Positions 35,246 to 46,985 of a stretch of 64,000 nt of DNA are shown here, piece after piece (the stretch's first letter is position 1; the number at the start of each line of letters is the position of its first letter). Below the pieces are notes generated by a model. That model was given only the letters and a program-made list of their open reading frames with translations, ran no database searches and had not been told where the DNA came from. A program made the translations under genes and the position numbers. The stretch comes from Eopsaltria australis (Eukaryota; Chordata; Aves; Passeriformes; Petroicidae), in contig JAVTVJ010000499.1 of the NCBI GenBank assembly GCA_034509425.1, positions 372,001 through 436,000 of the forward strand, given 5' to 3'.

Positions 35246-38200
35246 GCATTTGGATTACAGACAATGTTTTTCGGGGACTTGAATAGGAAGTCCTTTCCAA
35301 GTCCACACTGTCCAGTCTAAGGTTTGTATTCCAGAACATCAGGGAGACCATAAAAAACTGCATTTAGGTCAAGAGCTCACTAAATTCCAGAGTGTAAGAA
35401 ACCTTTGTGCATTTACAGGATGTTTTCCCTTAGAAACAAATTTCTGGTTTTTGATGGACAGTGTATGAGTACAAATAAGAAATAAATATGGGTTTAAAGC
35501 TTCTTTTCACACTGCTGACAGTGCCTGAGAGTCACAGAACCAAATTTAAGCAACCAAGACTAAAATCTCAACCAAGGGGCAGGTTTTATGTAGAAGATCC
35601 TCTCATTCTTGGAATCTCCCATTTCCAGCATGTTCCCATTTCTATTTATTCACAGAAATCGGGTAACAGGTACAACTACAGGACATTTCCAAAATTCCTA
35701 CTGAAACTGGTAGCCTACAACCCCTTGCAGCTGCTGATGAACACAAACTCACCGAGCAAAGGTGAATTTTGCTGTCTCACCCAGCCACAATCCTTAATTT
35801 CTATCCCCAAACTGATAAAAGGATCTCCATGACTGAAAGCAGCAACTCAGAAACTCTACTCAACTGTTTTCACAAAGCAAAATTAACATTAGCAAATTTT
35901 TCGATACAGAGGTTTTACAGCTTCTTTTTTTTTTTTTTTTAATTATAAAATTAAAGTCAAATTGCAACACCAAGGCAATTAAGGGAAATGCCTAAATTAA
36001 TATCAGGGCTTCACTGCCTGAGAATTTAAATGAGGCATTAATTAGTCTAAGACAATATTGAAAAATAGAACCATCTTGTACCTTATTCAAAATGATCAGC
36101 ACCATCCACAGGAGCCAAATCTCAGCATCATTAAATAAGTCTTGAGAAATTAATTATAATACCTGGAATGTGCAGAGGCAAAGAATTCTGTCTTTTCAAT
36201 ATCTCTAAGCCCACAAAAAGTCTGGGACTAAGTAATAAGAAATAGTTTTGTGGCTGTTGATACAGACATTTGTCCTGAAAATTCTTTTGCTTTTATTTGT
36301 TTGGAATGGATGTCACTGACACAGCCCCCGAGCAGAGCCATCCGCCCCCAAAAATCTGCATTTTATTTTTCCCTTTTTCATTTTGCCAAGTAATGCCTTG
36401 CTCTCTATAAATCTGATCGACAGCTCTGCCAAGGATAGAGCCACTGTTTCTATCAGCTGAAACTCAAATTTGGCCAGGCAAAGTTGCCAAAGAAATGGAA
36501 GATGTGGGAAACTCTGGACAGAGGAGTGAGAAGAGCAGTCCTGTGCATATTTAAACACTCATAGCAGTGGTATCTCAAATTTCAACCTACCTTACACCAC
36601 TTATGGTAAGAATTTCTAATATTTTGCAAGAAAATTTTTAGCTCCAGGATACATTTTACTACTATTCAGAAAGTTTTTTTTTTTCATTGTGCTTATAAAT
36701 TAAGGTCCCTTTAAAATCTGGATAGTTCTGTTGGAGACATAAAAGTGAAGTGATTCGCAAACAACGAGGAATACTCCTGTGCTATTGGATATTTGGGGAA
36801 AAACAATATTTGCTGGTCTATACTTTCCTGTCAGAGCTTATCAAAGCAACAAAAGCCTTTTTTTTTGTACTTTTATACAAAATATAATATGTAATATTTT
36901 TATATCTTTATCCTGTTTGCAAGTCTCTAGGACTAATTAAATGCAGAGCTGCCTAGGTGGTAGAGTATTTGATGCATAGATTTGTCGTGTTCTCTGCCTC
37001 TTGGTCCCTACCCAGGTATCCCAATGAAGGAACTTCCAGACTATATGGAAAAAGAGTGGGGAGGGGAGTGCACCAGCACAGTGATAGAGCTGACAAAATT
37101 GAATCTTCCTGGTTCAACTGCTCATCATATTCTCATTAACAGCTCCTAGAGCAACCAGAGGTGTTTCTTAATGAGAGTGCAGGAAGAGCCAAAGTTCAGA
37201 AGTGTGACCCAGGCAGGTGAGAAATGATAGGCACAGAAAATTCCATAAAGACGTGTCCTTAAGGAGTCAAGTAGCACAAATCACCACCTGAGCAGCACAT
37301 TAATCCCCATCTCCTGCAGACTCAAGTGTGACACGTGAAGATCTTTCTCCCAAGCAGATTATCTGTATTTCCTTCACACCCTGACTCCAGCTCATCTCCT
37401 CACCCATGCTGCTAATTGGTTTTCATGCCCAAAACACATCAGCAGAGCCTCTGCTCCTCATCTTAGCCCAGTCCTTGTCACCTTCACATGTCAAGTGCAG
37501 GCAACTAATTCTCATCAATCCACTTCTCGCTCCCCAGCAGCTTCTTTCCTGTTTAACCCTGTCACCCAAACTGCAGGAATAAAATAAACTCTCCACACCA
37601 TCTTTAAGGTGTTAGAGAATCAGGCATTACTTAATTCTGGCCGGGATAAGCCATGGAAATCATCCCATCCACACATAGCCAGGGTGTGCAGTAGAAATTA
37701 TTCCATCACACGTCATTTTTTACCAGACTTTTCCCATATTTACACATTAAAAAACCCAAAGAAATTCTCATTCATTGGTTCTACCTTGCACAATTCTTAG
37801 CATTTGATTTCCTATTGGTTATTGATCCCTTCACCTTTGAAGCTAATGTGGTCCTCATTCTTTAGTTCTCTTATCAATCTTTACCCAGACCAGGGGGTGG
37901 TGTCTGTCTATGTCCATTTATCTCCTCTGTATCTTCTCACTACTCCCAGCCTGGAGATGATAAACTCTCAGAGTCTGGGAATCTTCTTTTTGTGGGTTGA
38001 GGCTTAGCAGGCATCACCCAGCAAAACTCAAACCCTCGGAGTCTTTTGAAAAAAAGCTTCAATTCCCCTTCCCTTTTGGCAAAGGTGAACAAACCCCTGA
38101 CTAAAGCTACTCTAAAAAATTTTAAAACTTATATAATTTCCAACAACCTCGTCTCTAGGCGCCTCAAAAAGCTCTCAGGCAGCTGGGGCTGAGTGTTTTC

Positions 38201-39315
38201 CATGCCAGTGCTCCCCAAAAGCTGACTTGGGGTGTCCATGCTGTGCTGTGCCACTGCAGAGTGGTGACATTGTTTTGAAACACAACAAAATGTGGCCTTA
38301 CAGAATGTCTGGTGCTGCCAGGATAATGTTCCATCATTTGTTGCTTTGTCCTGCAGGATGCAGCTTGAAGGTGGGGTCACTTTTATCCCTGCACATGCAG
38401 TTATTCAGTTATTGTCCTACCTGGCCTTTCTTTAAATTCTGGAGTATTCTCTTGCACAGTACTGGATTTATGAGGATTAAATCTTCCTACACAGATCATT
38501 GCAAACTCATCCTGAGAGCTCAGCTCATCCATGTGTTTTAAACGTGCTCTCACTGGTATTTCCTATTTGTAGCTCCACCAATTAAAGATCAACAGGAAAT
38601 TTATGCTACTTTGAAGCCAGGCGTGGTATCACGTCTTTCAGGCAGAGGCATCCCTGGTGAGCTGGTGTTCTGCCACCACTAAATATGTCCCAGTTTAATC
38701 CAAGTAAGTCCTTCATCATTTCATTACTCTACTTTTTATCTTGCACTACTTTGCAGTGGTTCAGTCCTTGATTCTTTCCCAAATGAATTCCTAATCACTG
38801 CCACAGCATCCCACCTGTACAGACATCCATCTTGGAGTTACTGCACTGAGTAATTCTCTGCTTTAATCCCAATCTTCTACTGAACAAATCCCCATTTCTC
38901 AAATTTCAATCATCTTTCAGATTCTACTGCTGACAATGTGTTCCTTGCCCCACAACACAGAAGAGAAATTTCAGCTATAGCTGGGGGATGCTTGGTGAGG
39001 CTTCAGAACATGTCAATGCTACAATTACCTGCATCAAAACATGAGAACAGCTCTCAGAGCAGAGCTCTGCTGAGCCATGCTGTGTCTGCCCAGGGAAGAG
39101 AGTAAGAACAGGGAAGCACATGGTGCCTCCTCCTAGGAATAATCTCCAGCAACTTGCTAATAAAACTTCCAGAAGTGGAGGTCATGTTCTCGTGGTTACT
39201 GGCCTGTGATGGAGTTTCCCCTCGTGACTCCAGCCAGCCACTTTCTGAAGTCCAGCCTGGATGAAATCTTTCAAGGCAAGGAGCTCTGCAAAGTAACCAC
39301 ACACAAAGAAAGGAT
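35246..39315. other. Unique AT-rich sequence, no gene seen
   Basis: It contains a poly-T tract at 35925-35940. 36300-36560 is repeat-free, with motifs such as 'ctctataaatctgatcgac', and looks like a possible conserved noncoding element. Otherwise only short, unrecognised frames. Confidence 0.5.
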
Positions 39316-39495
39316 CTCCTCTCCTCTCCTCTCCTCTCCTCTCCTCTCCTCTCCTCTCCTCTCCTCTCCTCTCCTCTCCTCTCCTCTCCTCTCCTCTCCT
39401 CGCCTCTCCTCTCCTCTCCTCTCCTCTCCTCTCCTCTCCTCTCCTCTCCTCTCCTCTCCTCTCCTCTCCTCTCCTCTCCTCTCCTCTCCTCTCCT
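39316..39495. repeat. (CTCCT)36 pentanucleotide satellite tract
   Basis: This is 180 bp, 36 units, with a single T-to-G change at 39402 (CGCCT) and a ragged CTCTC end. The + strand is otherwise all pyrimidine, so the duplex can form triplex (H-DNA). The 157-codon + frame (Ser-Pro-Leu-Leu-Ser) and the minus Arg-Gly-Glu-Glu frame are products of the repeat. Confidence 0.98.
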
Positions 39496-39561
39496 CTCTC
39501 CTGTATTCAGGATTCTATTCTTTTCTGTCATACAGAATTATTTTTTCACTTCTCCAGCCTC

Positions 39562-39650
39562 TGCTGTCATTCCTTGTGAGCCCTTCCACCCCTCTGATCA
39601 TCTTTGTTGCCCTGGCTCTCCACCTTCAACAGGTCACCGAGGAACCCCTG
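39562..39650 (-). mobile_element. Possible CR1 LINE ORF2 fragment
   Basis: 'cacccctctgatcatctttg' followed by 'ttgccctggctctccacctt' resembles the antisense of the CR1 ORF2 region just after the LERVQRR motif. The match is short. Confidence 0.45.
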
Positions 39651-40799
39651 CTGAGCGACCCCCCTGCACCTCTGACTGACATTGCACTTTCCATTTCAAA
39701 GTCTGTGCTGTTTCCAACAGCTCCCATTTTTAATGTTACTTTCTTGCCTATCAAAGGACATTTAGCCATAATTTTTAGCTAAAGCAAAAATATCCATCTT
39801 AATCCTCGGGCTGTTTCAGGGAGGCAGCGCTTCACTGTTTGACCTGCACTGAACACCACAGCATGCAGTGTTTCCTCACAGAGTCATCCAGGACCAAAAA
39901 TTTCTCCTTCACTCCCTATCCTAAAAGATTTAGCACTGACAACAAACTTCTGAGGAGCATGAGATCCTATGGGAATCCACAGGCAATGATCCCTGTGCTG
40001 AGAAATGTTATTCCAGCTCTCCATTTCTGCCTTTTAACAACTGTTTTGTGTCCTGGGCTCCTTTCTCCAGTGCTTGTGAGCATTGCTTCCCAAGGCTCTT
40101 GTCAGTGCAAACAACTTCTGTTCATGCCTAACTTTGTTGTGTTTTGTGAATTAAAGCACAGTGAAAAGGCAGCTGCACTCCCATCCTGCAGTGCCAGTGC
40201 CAGGCTGCATTCCCATTATCCCTGGAACAGCTGCCTGCTCTTGGGCGAAGAGTTCAACCACCTTTCAACCCAAAATGTTTTCCATCTCGAAGCCTGCTCC
40301 ATCTCCTTTACCCACACTCCTTTTTTCAATTTTCTTGAGAAAAGCAGGGAGGGCCTGACCTTCTCCAGAGCCAAGAGATCAGCAGGAGCAGCTCTTGGAA
40401 TGAATATTCATAGGTTGGATCTGCTCTGCTGATCATCATGATCCATCACCCTGCTACTGCCTTGGAGCCAGATTTTAATTAACTGCTTCAAAATGTATTT
40501 TTTTCTTCCACTGTTTCCTGTTTTCTTTGCTACACTTTCCCCATTTGTTGGGACATCTGTCTACGCCTCATTCGTATTTTTGTCTTTCTCCAAAATTAAT
40601 ATTCATACATCAGAAATCAATTGGTTGGAAAGGAACTTAAATCTCACTCCAAATAAATAAAATAGCACTTAAATAAGATAGAAAAAGTGCTTTAAAAACT
40701 GTGACTCTTTCCCTTAAAATAGAAATTACCCACCCTAACCAGTGCTGGAACAAATGAAACCCTTGCTATTATTTCAGTGCTCAATATTTGGCTAGGGGA
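39651..40799. other. Unique sequence, no gene seen
   Basis: A 197-codon + strand frame (39839-40432) is the longest non-repeat frame here. It has Cys and Ser in plenty but no signal peptide, domain or repeat pattern I can recognise, and no splice context that convinces me. Confidence 0.5.
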
Positions 40800-41005
40800 G
40801 GTTCTGATTGGATATTAGAATATATTTTTCTCCCCTGGGAGAGTGACTGGAATAAGTTTCCTGGGGAGATGGTGGAGTCAGCCTCTCTGGAAGTGTTCAG
40901 GAGGCATCTGGAGGTGGCCCTTGGGGACATGGTTCTGGTGGTGCTGAGGGAATGGTTGGACTCGATGATCCTGGAGCTCTCTCCAAGCCCTGATGATTCT
41001 GTGAT
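40800..41005 (+). mobile_element. CR1 LINE 3'-end fragment
   Basis: 'cctctctggaagtgttcagg', 'ggcccttggggacatggttc', 'tggttggactcgatgatcct' and 'ccctgatgattctgtgattt' define an older CR1 subfamily ending in sense orientation. Confidence 0.85.
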
Positions 41006-42324
41006 TTGTTACATCCTTATCAATGCATCCACTTCCAGGGAGAAAGCTTCAGGAGAGGAATACATTTGTGAAGCCAATTTCAGGGTCACAAGCTGTCTAG
41101 AACAGTTCTTTGGAATGTGCACCATTCCACACTCTTCCAGGGATCAGCTGTGCAAGGACCTTGTGCTCCCACTCCCAGCAGCAGGGCTAAATTGGGAGTG
41201 TGTGTGGCAAAACTTGGCCCCTCTCCCATTAATGGACTTTAAAACCCTTTTTGTGCTCTTTTTGATGTCATTGTCAAATAGCAGAAGTTCAGCACTGAAT
41301 AAATGAGAGGTTCTACTTACAAAATGGAAATCAGTCCCTCTTTTATCCATCAGCAGGGTAACATTTGGCCATTAAGCATCGTCCTAGAAGTAGTACAGAA
41401 GTACATCCTGGTCTGAACATAATTGTGGCACTGCTATAAAATCCTGATGTGCTCAAATTAAAACGGAATTGAAGAAATGAACCCTTCCATCTGATAGCCC
41501 AAACACCTTAAAAAGAAACCTCAGCATTATCAATATTTGCTTTCTGGGGGTCAAAGTCCAAAGATGGATGTGGAAGCTGAGCAAAACCTGGGGGGGATGA
41601 GCTGTGGGATTTAAAGCTGTGTTTGACAGGTTTCCTGATCCCACTGTGGAGCTGAGGGGAGGCAGACACACACTTGGGGGGGAAATAGAGGTTCTGGAAT
41701 GCTCCTGATTAACTTGACTTTCTCTGCTGCCATAAATCCATCCATCTTTTGGTACAACTCACACCAATTCCTTCGTCTCTCTCCCTGCTGTCACAGGTCA
41801 GGGACACGTGGGAAGATGGAAGTGAGAGGTGAGGGGAAGCTGCATCTCTCACAGCGCTGCTCCCTCCCTGGATCCCACCTCTGAAAGGGTTTTATCAAAT
41901 CTCTCGTTTTTGAAAGAAATAGAGAAGAGATGACAATGGCTCTTAACCCTGAGAAAAGCAAAATATAGCCAAAACAATCCAAAAAATTACTGGCATTCTC
42001 CAAGAAAACCTGCAGCTGGATTTCACCTTCATTTGACGACTGACAGCCAAAATTAGGACTAAAAGGAGGGAGGACTTGGGAATCTGAGGCAAAAATTGAA
42101 GCATAAAACCCACCAGAACACTAAGAAATAGAAACTCCACCAGGACAATAACGCAGCGTAAGGCCAGTGCAGTTTCAAGGGTGACAGCTGACAGGAAAAG
42201 AAGAGCAGTTTATATTTCTTTTGCATCTGCAGAGTTTGGGATTAAATTTCCTTCCAGTACCTGAAAGAAATCCTGGCAGTATTTGAAGAGGGGAAGCCAG
42301 AAGAGGGACTTTTCTTCAGGAATT
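41006..42324. other. Unique sequence, no gene seen
   Basis: The 172-codon + frame at 40788-41306 is the CR1 tail read through into flanking DNA. Nothing else is recognisable. Confidence 0.6.
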
Positions 42325-42608
42325 GGAGGGCCAGGACAAGGGGGAATAGCTTCAAACTGAAAGGGCAGAAACTCAGGTGAGATATTGGGAAGGAATTGTT
42401 CCCTGGGAGGGTGGGCAGGCCCTGGCACAGGGTGCCCAGAGAAGCTGTGGCTGCCCCTGGATCCCTGGCAGTGTCCAAGGCCAGGCTGGACGGGGCTTGG
42501 AGCAGCCTGGGACAGTGGAAGGTGTCCCTGCCCATGGCAGGGGTGGCACTGGATGGGCTTTAAGGTCCCTTCCAACCCAAACCATTCTGGGACTCTGTGA
42601 GTCTATGA
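42325..42608 (+). mobile_element. CR1 LINE 3' UTR copy, well preserved
   Basis: All blocks of the 3' end are present: 'ggacaagggggaatagcttc', 'gagatattgggaaggaattg', 'ccctggcacagggtgcccag', 'agtgtccaaggccaggctgg', 'ggcactggatgggctttaag' and 'gactctgtgagtctatgaa'. It is one of the least decayed copies in the window, so a relatively recent insertion. Confidence 0.95.
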
Positions 42609-43657
42609 AATAACATTGCTAAGGCAAAGATTTGGGAAGCCAACAAGGAAATAGGAATCTATTTTTCAGAACTCAGAATTATATGCAGATGTGTCACAAT
42701 ATTTTTAACCATTCATTAATGCTCAGTTCCATTCACCAAACCAGCATCAAGGCAGTCCCCAGATAAGTGAAATAAGACAGATTTTCCTGATGCCTCCTTT
42801 CCCTTCAAGTCCAAGGGGAAGCTTTGGGGTCACTCAAACTCCTCTTAAGGTATTTTCGTAAGCTTTGGGTTCGATTATTTACATTATTTTTTCCTTTGTG
42901 TGCTAAAGATGACGTGGTAGAACAGATCCAATCTTTCCTTGCTCTGCTTGCATTTCCTTTGCAATGTAAACACAGAAATCCATGAGCTGTAGACTCTTGG
43001 AGACAAAAACTGCCTTAAGTCAGGGTAAAATCACAAGAAACACACATATTTTAAAAAAGATGTCTCTGTCACCACCAAAGCTGGGATTTGCCTTTCTCAC
43101 AGGATACCTGTCTTGGTTCTCAAATCAGCTGCAGACTCCCTGGCTTTGATTCCAGCTTCAAAGAGAAATTTGGTATTTATTCTCTGAGGAAGGAAAACTC
43201 TGATTCCTGCCTCTTTGATGTCTTGTTTCATAACTAAAAAAAAACCCAAAAAACAAACCAAATTTTATAGGGGCAAGATTAACTAATATCAGCAGCAGTG
43301 ACTTATTTACCAAAAGAAGAGAGTTTATGAGCAATGCTAGAGATGCATTGAGCATGACAGTGGGTAAGCCTTGGGTTTTATTTATCAAATTAAAGATCAA
43401 AGAAAGCACTTAGGGGTTTTCTTAGTGGAAGGGTTTGGTAGCTCTGACTCTTGGCACTTCTTTCATTTATACTGAGCTTCAACATATGAATCTTACTTGG
43501 TGCAGGCCCAAACTTTGGCCTCAGCAAGAGGCAGACAATGGAAATGGAAGCAGTGAAGTGTTGTTTGACTATGAAAGATTCCTGGCACCAAGATACAATT
43601 TCAAAGCTGAGTTTAGGGAGGAATCCCCACTTTTACACCTAAAAGATAAAGTACTAA
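42609..43657. other. Unique sequence, no gene seen
   Basis: Short A/C-rich run at 43237-43262. No other repeat or coding signature. Confidence 0.6.
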
Positions 43658-43737
43658 ATTTTATTTTATTTTATTTTATTTTATTTTATTTTATTTTATT
43701 TTATTTCATTTCATTTCATTTCATTTCATTTTATTTT
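43658..43737. repeat. Composite pentanucleotide (ATTTT)9(ATTTC)5
   Basis: Nine ATTTT units (43658-43702) are followed directly by five ATTTC units (43703-43727), then ATTTT and a ragged end. The motif switch is sharp, so a T-to-C variant arose once and was then amplified. Confidence 0.97.
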
Positions 43738-44404
43738 CATTTTCCCACCTAACTTCCACTGGTTGGAATAAAATAACCAGGCTTTTAGAGCAGAGAGGGC
43801 TGGGGGAGACAAGGTTGTTTATTTTGTTAAAATATAGCCCACATGCCATCTAATCCTGAGAAAAAATATTTGGAAAAATTATTCCACAGGCATAAAATCT
43901 TTTACTGCATCTCTCATAACCTGTTATGCTGCATTCAGCTTTTTTTCTTCCCCCCTCCTTGTTTCAAAGGAACGCAAACAATGCAAAAAAGCAACTAAGA
44001 AGAAAAGAAATAAGTTGAAAGTTGCCCTCTAAAACTCCTGCCTGCCTTGTAATAATTACTGAGACAAATGTTCTCCTGGGGAGAAATAGAGAGGTGCCTT
44101 CATAGCCATCACAAACACACACTTTTGTGGCTCACAGGTGCAAAAATGAATAGACTGAATACATATCAAATTCTTCTGCCAGTGAATTGTGCAGTACAGA
44201 ATCACAGTCACAGCTTTCTGAGTTCTTATTTAATTGAGGGAGGCAGAAGTTTCACTCCAAGGACTGTTCTCTGAATGTATCTATTTGCTTATAGAACTAC
44301 AAGTTGTTCTTTTTCTTTCTTTCTTTCTTTCTTTTTGGCCAAGTCCTCCACACTCCTGCACAAATTAAGTTATTTAACTTTTTAAATTGTTTTAATCATC
44401 CTGG
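43738..44404. other. Unique sequence with a short (TTTC)n, no gene seen
   Basis: A (TTTC) run of about five units lies at 44312-44335. Otherwise unremarkable AT-rich DNA. Confidence 0.6.
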
Positions 44405-44690
44405 GGAACTGCAGGGACAGGACAAGGAGGAATGGGATCCAACTGAAAGATGGGAAATTTAGGTGAGATATTGGGAAGGAATTGTTCCTTGTGAGGGTGG
44501 GCAGGCCCTGGCACAGGGTGCCCAGAGAAGCTGTGGCTGCCCCTGCATTCCTGGCAGTGTCCAAGGCCAGGTTGGACACTGGGGCTTGGAGCAGCCTGGC
44601 ATAGTGGAAGGTGTCCCTGCCCATGGCAGGGGGTGGCACTGGATGGGCTTGGAGGTCCCGCCAACCCAAACCATTCCAGAATTCCATGGT
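44405..44690 (+). mobile_element. CR1 LINE 3' UTR copy
   Basis: It has the same block order as the 42.4-kb copy: 'gagatattgggaaggaattg', 'ccctggcacagggtgcccag', 'gtgtccaaggccaggttgga', 'cccatggcagggggtggcac' and 'ccattccagaattccatgg'. It carries its own substitutions, so it is an independent insertion or an older relative. Confidence 0.93.
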
Positions 44691-45713
44691 TTAAGCATGC
44701 TCAAGCAGCTGGCACCACCCCAGGGTTGGTGTCTGATGCCACCTCCCAGCCCTGTTCTGGACAGATTTTTTCAATTGCTGAACAGACCATTCACAATTTC
44801 ACAATGTCACTGCCTCATTGCCCGGAAAAATCTGACAAAGATTATTCCTTAAGCAGCATCTAAGGATGGGCTCATTATCCCATGGCTTTGTTTATCCTGG
44901 TAATTAAAGCAGCTAAAGACATCCAACAGCCCAAACCCAGCCATAAACATGAAGCCAACAGCCAAACTCCCCTGCTCATGCTGCTGCCTTTGATCTCCCC
45001 TCACAGCAGTGGCTTTTCCAGCTTCATCCAAAGAAAACTTCCCAGACTCTGATTTGATGACAGACCAAGCCAATGACACTTGAGCTTCTTTCAGATCCTT
45101 CTTCTTTCAAAATCTGAACGCTTTAAGTCTCCTTAAGATTTATCTCCAAGTATATTCAGGTTTAAATTCCTTTTGACTTTGCTGGAGAAATTGAAGTTGG
45201 GATAGTTATAATGCCAGGACACCGCAGGAGAGCTCGAGAACAAGAGGTGGCAATAGGGACAGGGAACAGCAAGCTGGCTCAGCTTTTTTAACCCTAATCC
45301 CATCTTCCCTGGCTCATCCACCTGCAGGGGCTCTCCTGTATATTCACAGTGAGTGTATAAACTCTCAGCAGCGCCACAAAATCAAATGGGAAGAGTGATA
45401 ATCTCCACAGTGCTCTGAATTTTGCCCATTTGTTTTTCAAGATTCTCCTTAAAAACCTCTTTTTGCTATTTCTCTGCTTAAACTCGAGATCCCAAAACTC
45501 AGAGGGGGGGAAAAAAGGAGCCAGTGAATTAGTATTTTGTGCCTCAGCTGCCAAATCACACAGCAAGAGACAGAGAAAGAGTGTCCTGTACCTTGGTCCT
45601 TGTCTCTCCCATCCCTATCCCTCAGTTTGGGACAGTCACACACTGCTGTGTGAATTTGAGCACCATTCCTCTCAGAAAGCAAAATCAAATGCAGGGAAAG
45701 CCATCTTCTCTTC
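44691..45713. other. Unique sequence, no gene seen
   Basis: No repeat or coding family is recognisable. Confidence 0.6.
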
Positions 45714-46200
45714 ATAGAATCACAGAATCCCAAAGTGATTTGGGTTGGAAGAGACCTTAAAGGCCATCTCATTCCCATTCCCTGCCATGGGCTGGGACAC
45801 TTTCCACTATCCCAGGGTGCTCTAAGCCCTGTCCAACCTGGCCTGGAACACTTCCAGGGATGGAGAGTCCTCACCTCTCTGGGTGAGGTTCTCAATTTTT
45901 CCCCAATTTCTCAGCAACACAAAGAGAAGTTTGCACTCATCCTTCCAGGCCCTGAAGGAAATTCAAAGACACTGCAGGCTGGAGAGGATGTTATTCTTGA
46001 TATTGCAGAAGTGTAGCAGAAAAGTCAAACAGACCCCTCCAGAGGCTTCTTTGGAAAGACTTCGGAGTAACAGCAGCCCTGGAAAAATTTTGGGGCAGAA
46101 ACAGCCCTGATGCCCTGCTGGAAGTGCACCCAGGGCTGGGCAGGGAGGTGAGCTGGAGGATCTTGGCTGCCAAGGAACCACAGGCAGGACCAGACCTGGG
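45714..46200 (-). repeat. Inverted repeat, left arm (outer end is a CR1 3' end)
   Basis: The outer 45714-45885 is an antisense CR1 3' end ('atagaatcacagaatcccaa', 'ttggaagagaccttaaaggc', 'ggaacacttccagggatgg'). The inner ~315 bp is not a CR1 segment I recognise ('gcagaagtgtagcagaaaag', 'gtgcacccagggctgggcag', 'gaggtgagctggaggatctt'). The whole arm recurs in reverse complement at 46535-46985 at roughly 80-85 percent identity by eye, with small indels. Confidence 0.85.
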
Positions 46201-46534
46201 ATAAGCTCAGGCTGCAACTGCTCCACTTGCCAGTCCCTGCTCCTGTCAGTCCATCCCTATTTGGTCACGCTCCTGGATTTATGGGGATGTGAGCCAGTGC
46301 TGGAAGAGCCTTGCTCTGTGCATGGTGGGACAGAGTCCCCAGTGTCCCCTGTTAGTGCCTCACCGTGGGCTCCACACACTCCCAACCACCTGTTCCTGCA
46401 GAATGAGGCAGCCCCTTCTCATTCCAGACATGCACTCCTCTCATTTCCACTCAGACAGGGCCTTAGTTCCACTTTACCCTTCTTCTGATTCCAACAGTCT
46501 GTCCTTATGTTTGCCCTGTCCTCAGCTGGGTGAG
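46201..46534. other. Spacer between inverted-repeat arms
   Basis: About 335 bp of sequence that does not obviously repeat. The exact inner ends of the arms are blurred by divergence. No gene or repeat family is recognised. Confidence 0.6.
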
Positions 46535-46985
46535 CCTTCACTATCTGTTCCTGCTGTGGCTCCCCTTCAAGCAAGATCCTCCAGCTCACCTCCCTGCCCA
46601 GCCCTGGGTGCACTTCCAGCAGGGTCTCAGGGCTCTTGGTTCCCCAAAATCTTTCCAGGGCTGTTGGTTCCCCAAAATCAGAAGCCTCTGGGGGAGTCTG
46701 TTTGACTTTTCTGCTACACTTCTGCAATATCAAGAATAATATCCTCTGCAGCCTGCAGTGTCTTTGAATTTCCTTCAGAACCTGGAAGGATGAGTGCAGA
46801 ATTCTCTTTGTGTTACTGGGAAAGATTGGGAAGCTTGCCCAGAGAGGTGAAGACCCCATCCCTGGAAGTGTTCCAGGCCAGGTTGGACTTTGGGGCTGGG
46901 GGCAACCTGGGATAGTGCAAGGTAACCCTGCCCATGGCAAGGGGTGGGAATGAAATGCACTTTAAGGTCCCTTCCAACAGCAGCA
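46535..46985 (+). repeat. Inverted repeat, right arm (outer end is a CR1 3' end)
   Basis: It matches the reverse complement of the left arm over long stretches, for example 'gatcctccagctcacctccc', 'cttttctgctacacttctgc' and 'agtgtctttgaatttccttc'. It ends outward in a sense CR1 3' end ('cctggaagtgttccaggcca', 'cactttaaggtcccttccaa') that lacks the terminal ATTCTATG tail. With the left arm it could fold into a long hairpin in single-stranded DNA or RNA. Confidence 0.85.

Noticed and set aside
36953..37030. tRNA-like A-box (TAGGTGGTAGAG)
   Set aside because: There is no B-box, no acceptor-stem pairing and no cloverleaf in the following 70 bases.
39206..39679. Ser-Pro-Leu-Leu repeat protein
   Set aside because: It is entirely produced by the CTCCT tract.
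39839..40432. 197-codon + strand open frame as a gene
   Set aside because: No signal peptide, domain, repeat or flanking splice sites that I can recognise; length is possible by chance over 64 kb in six frames.
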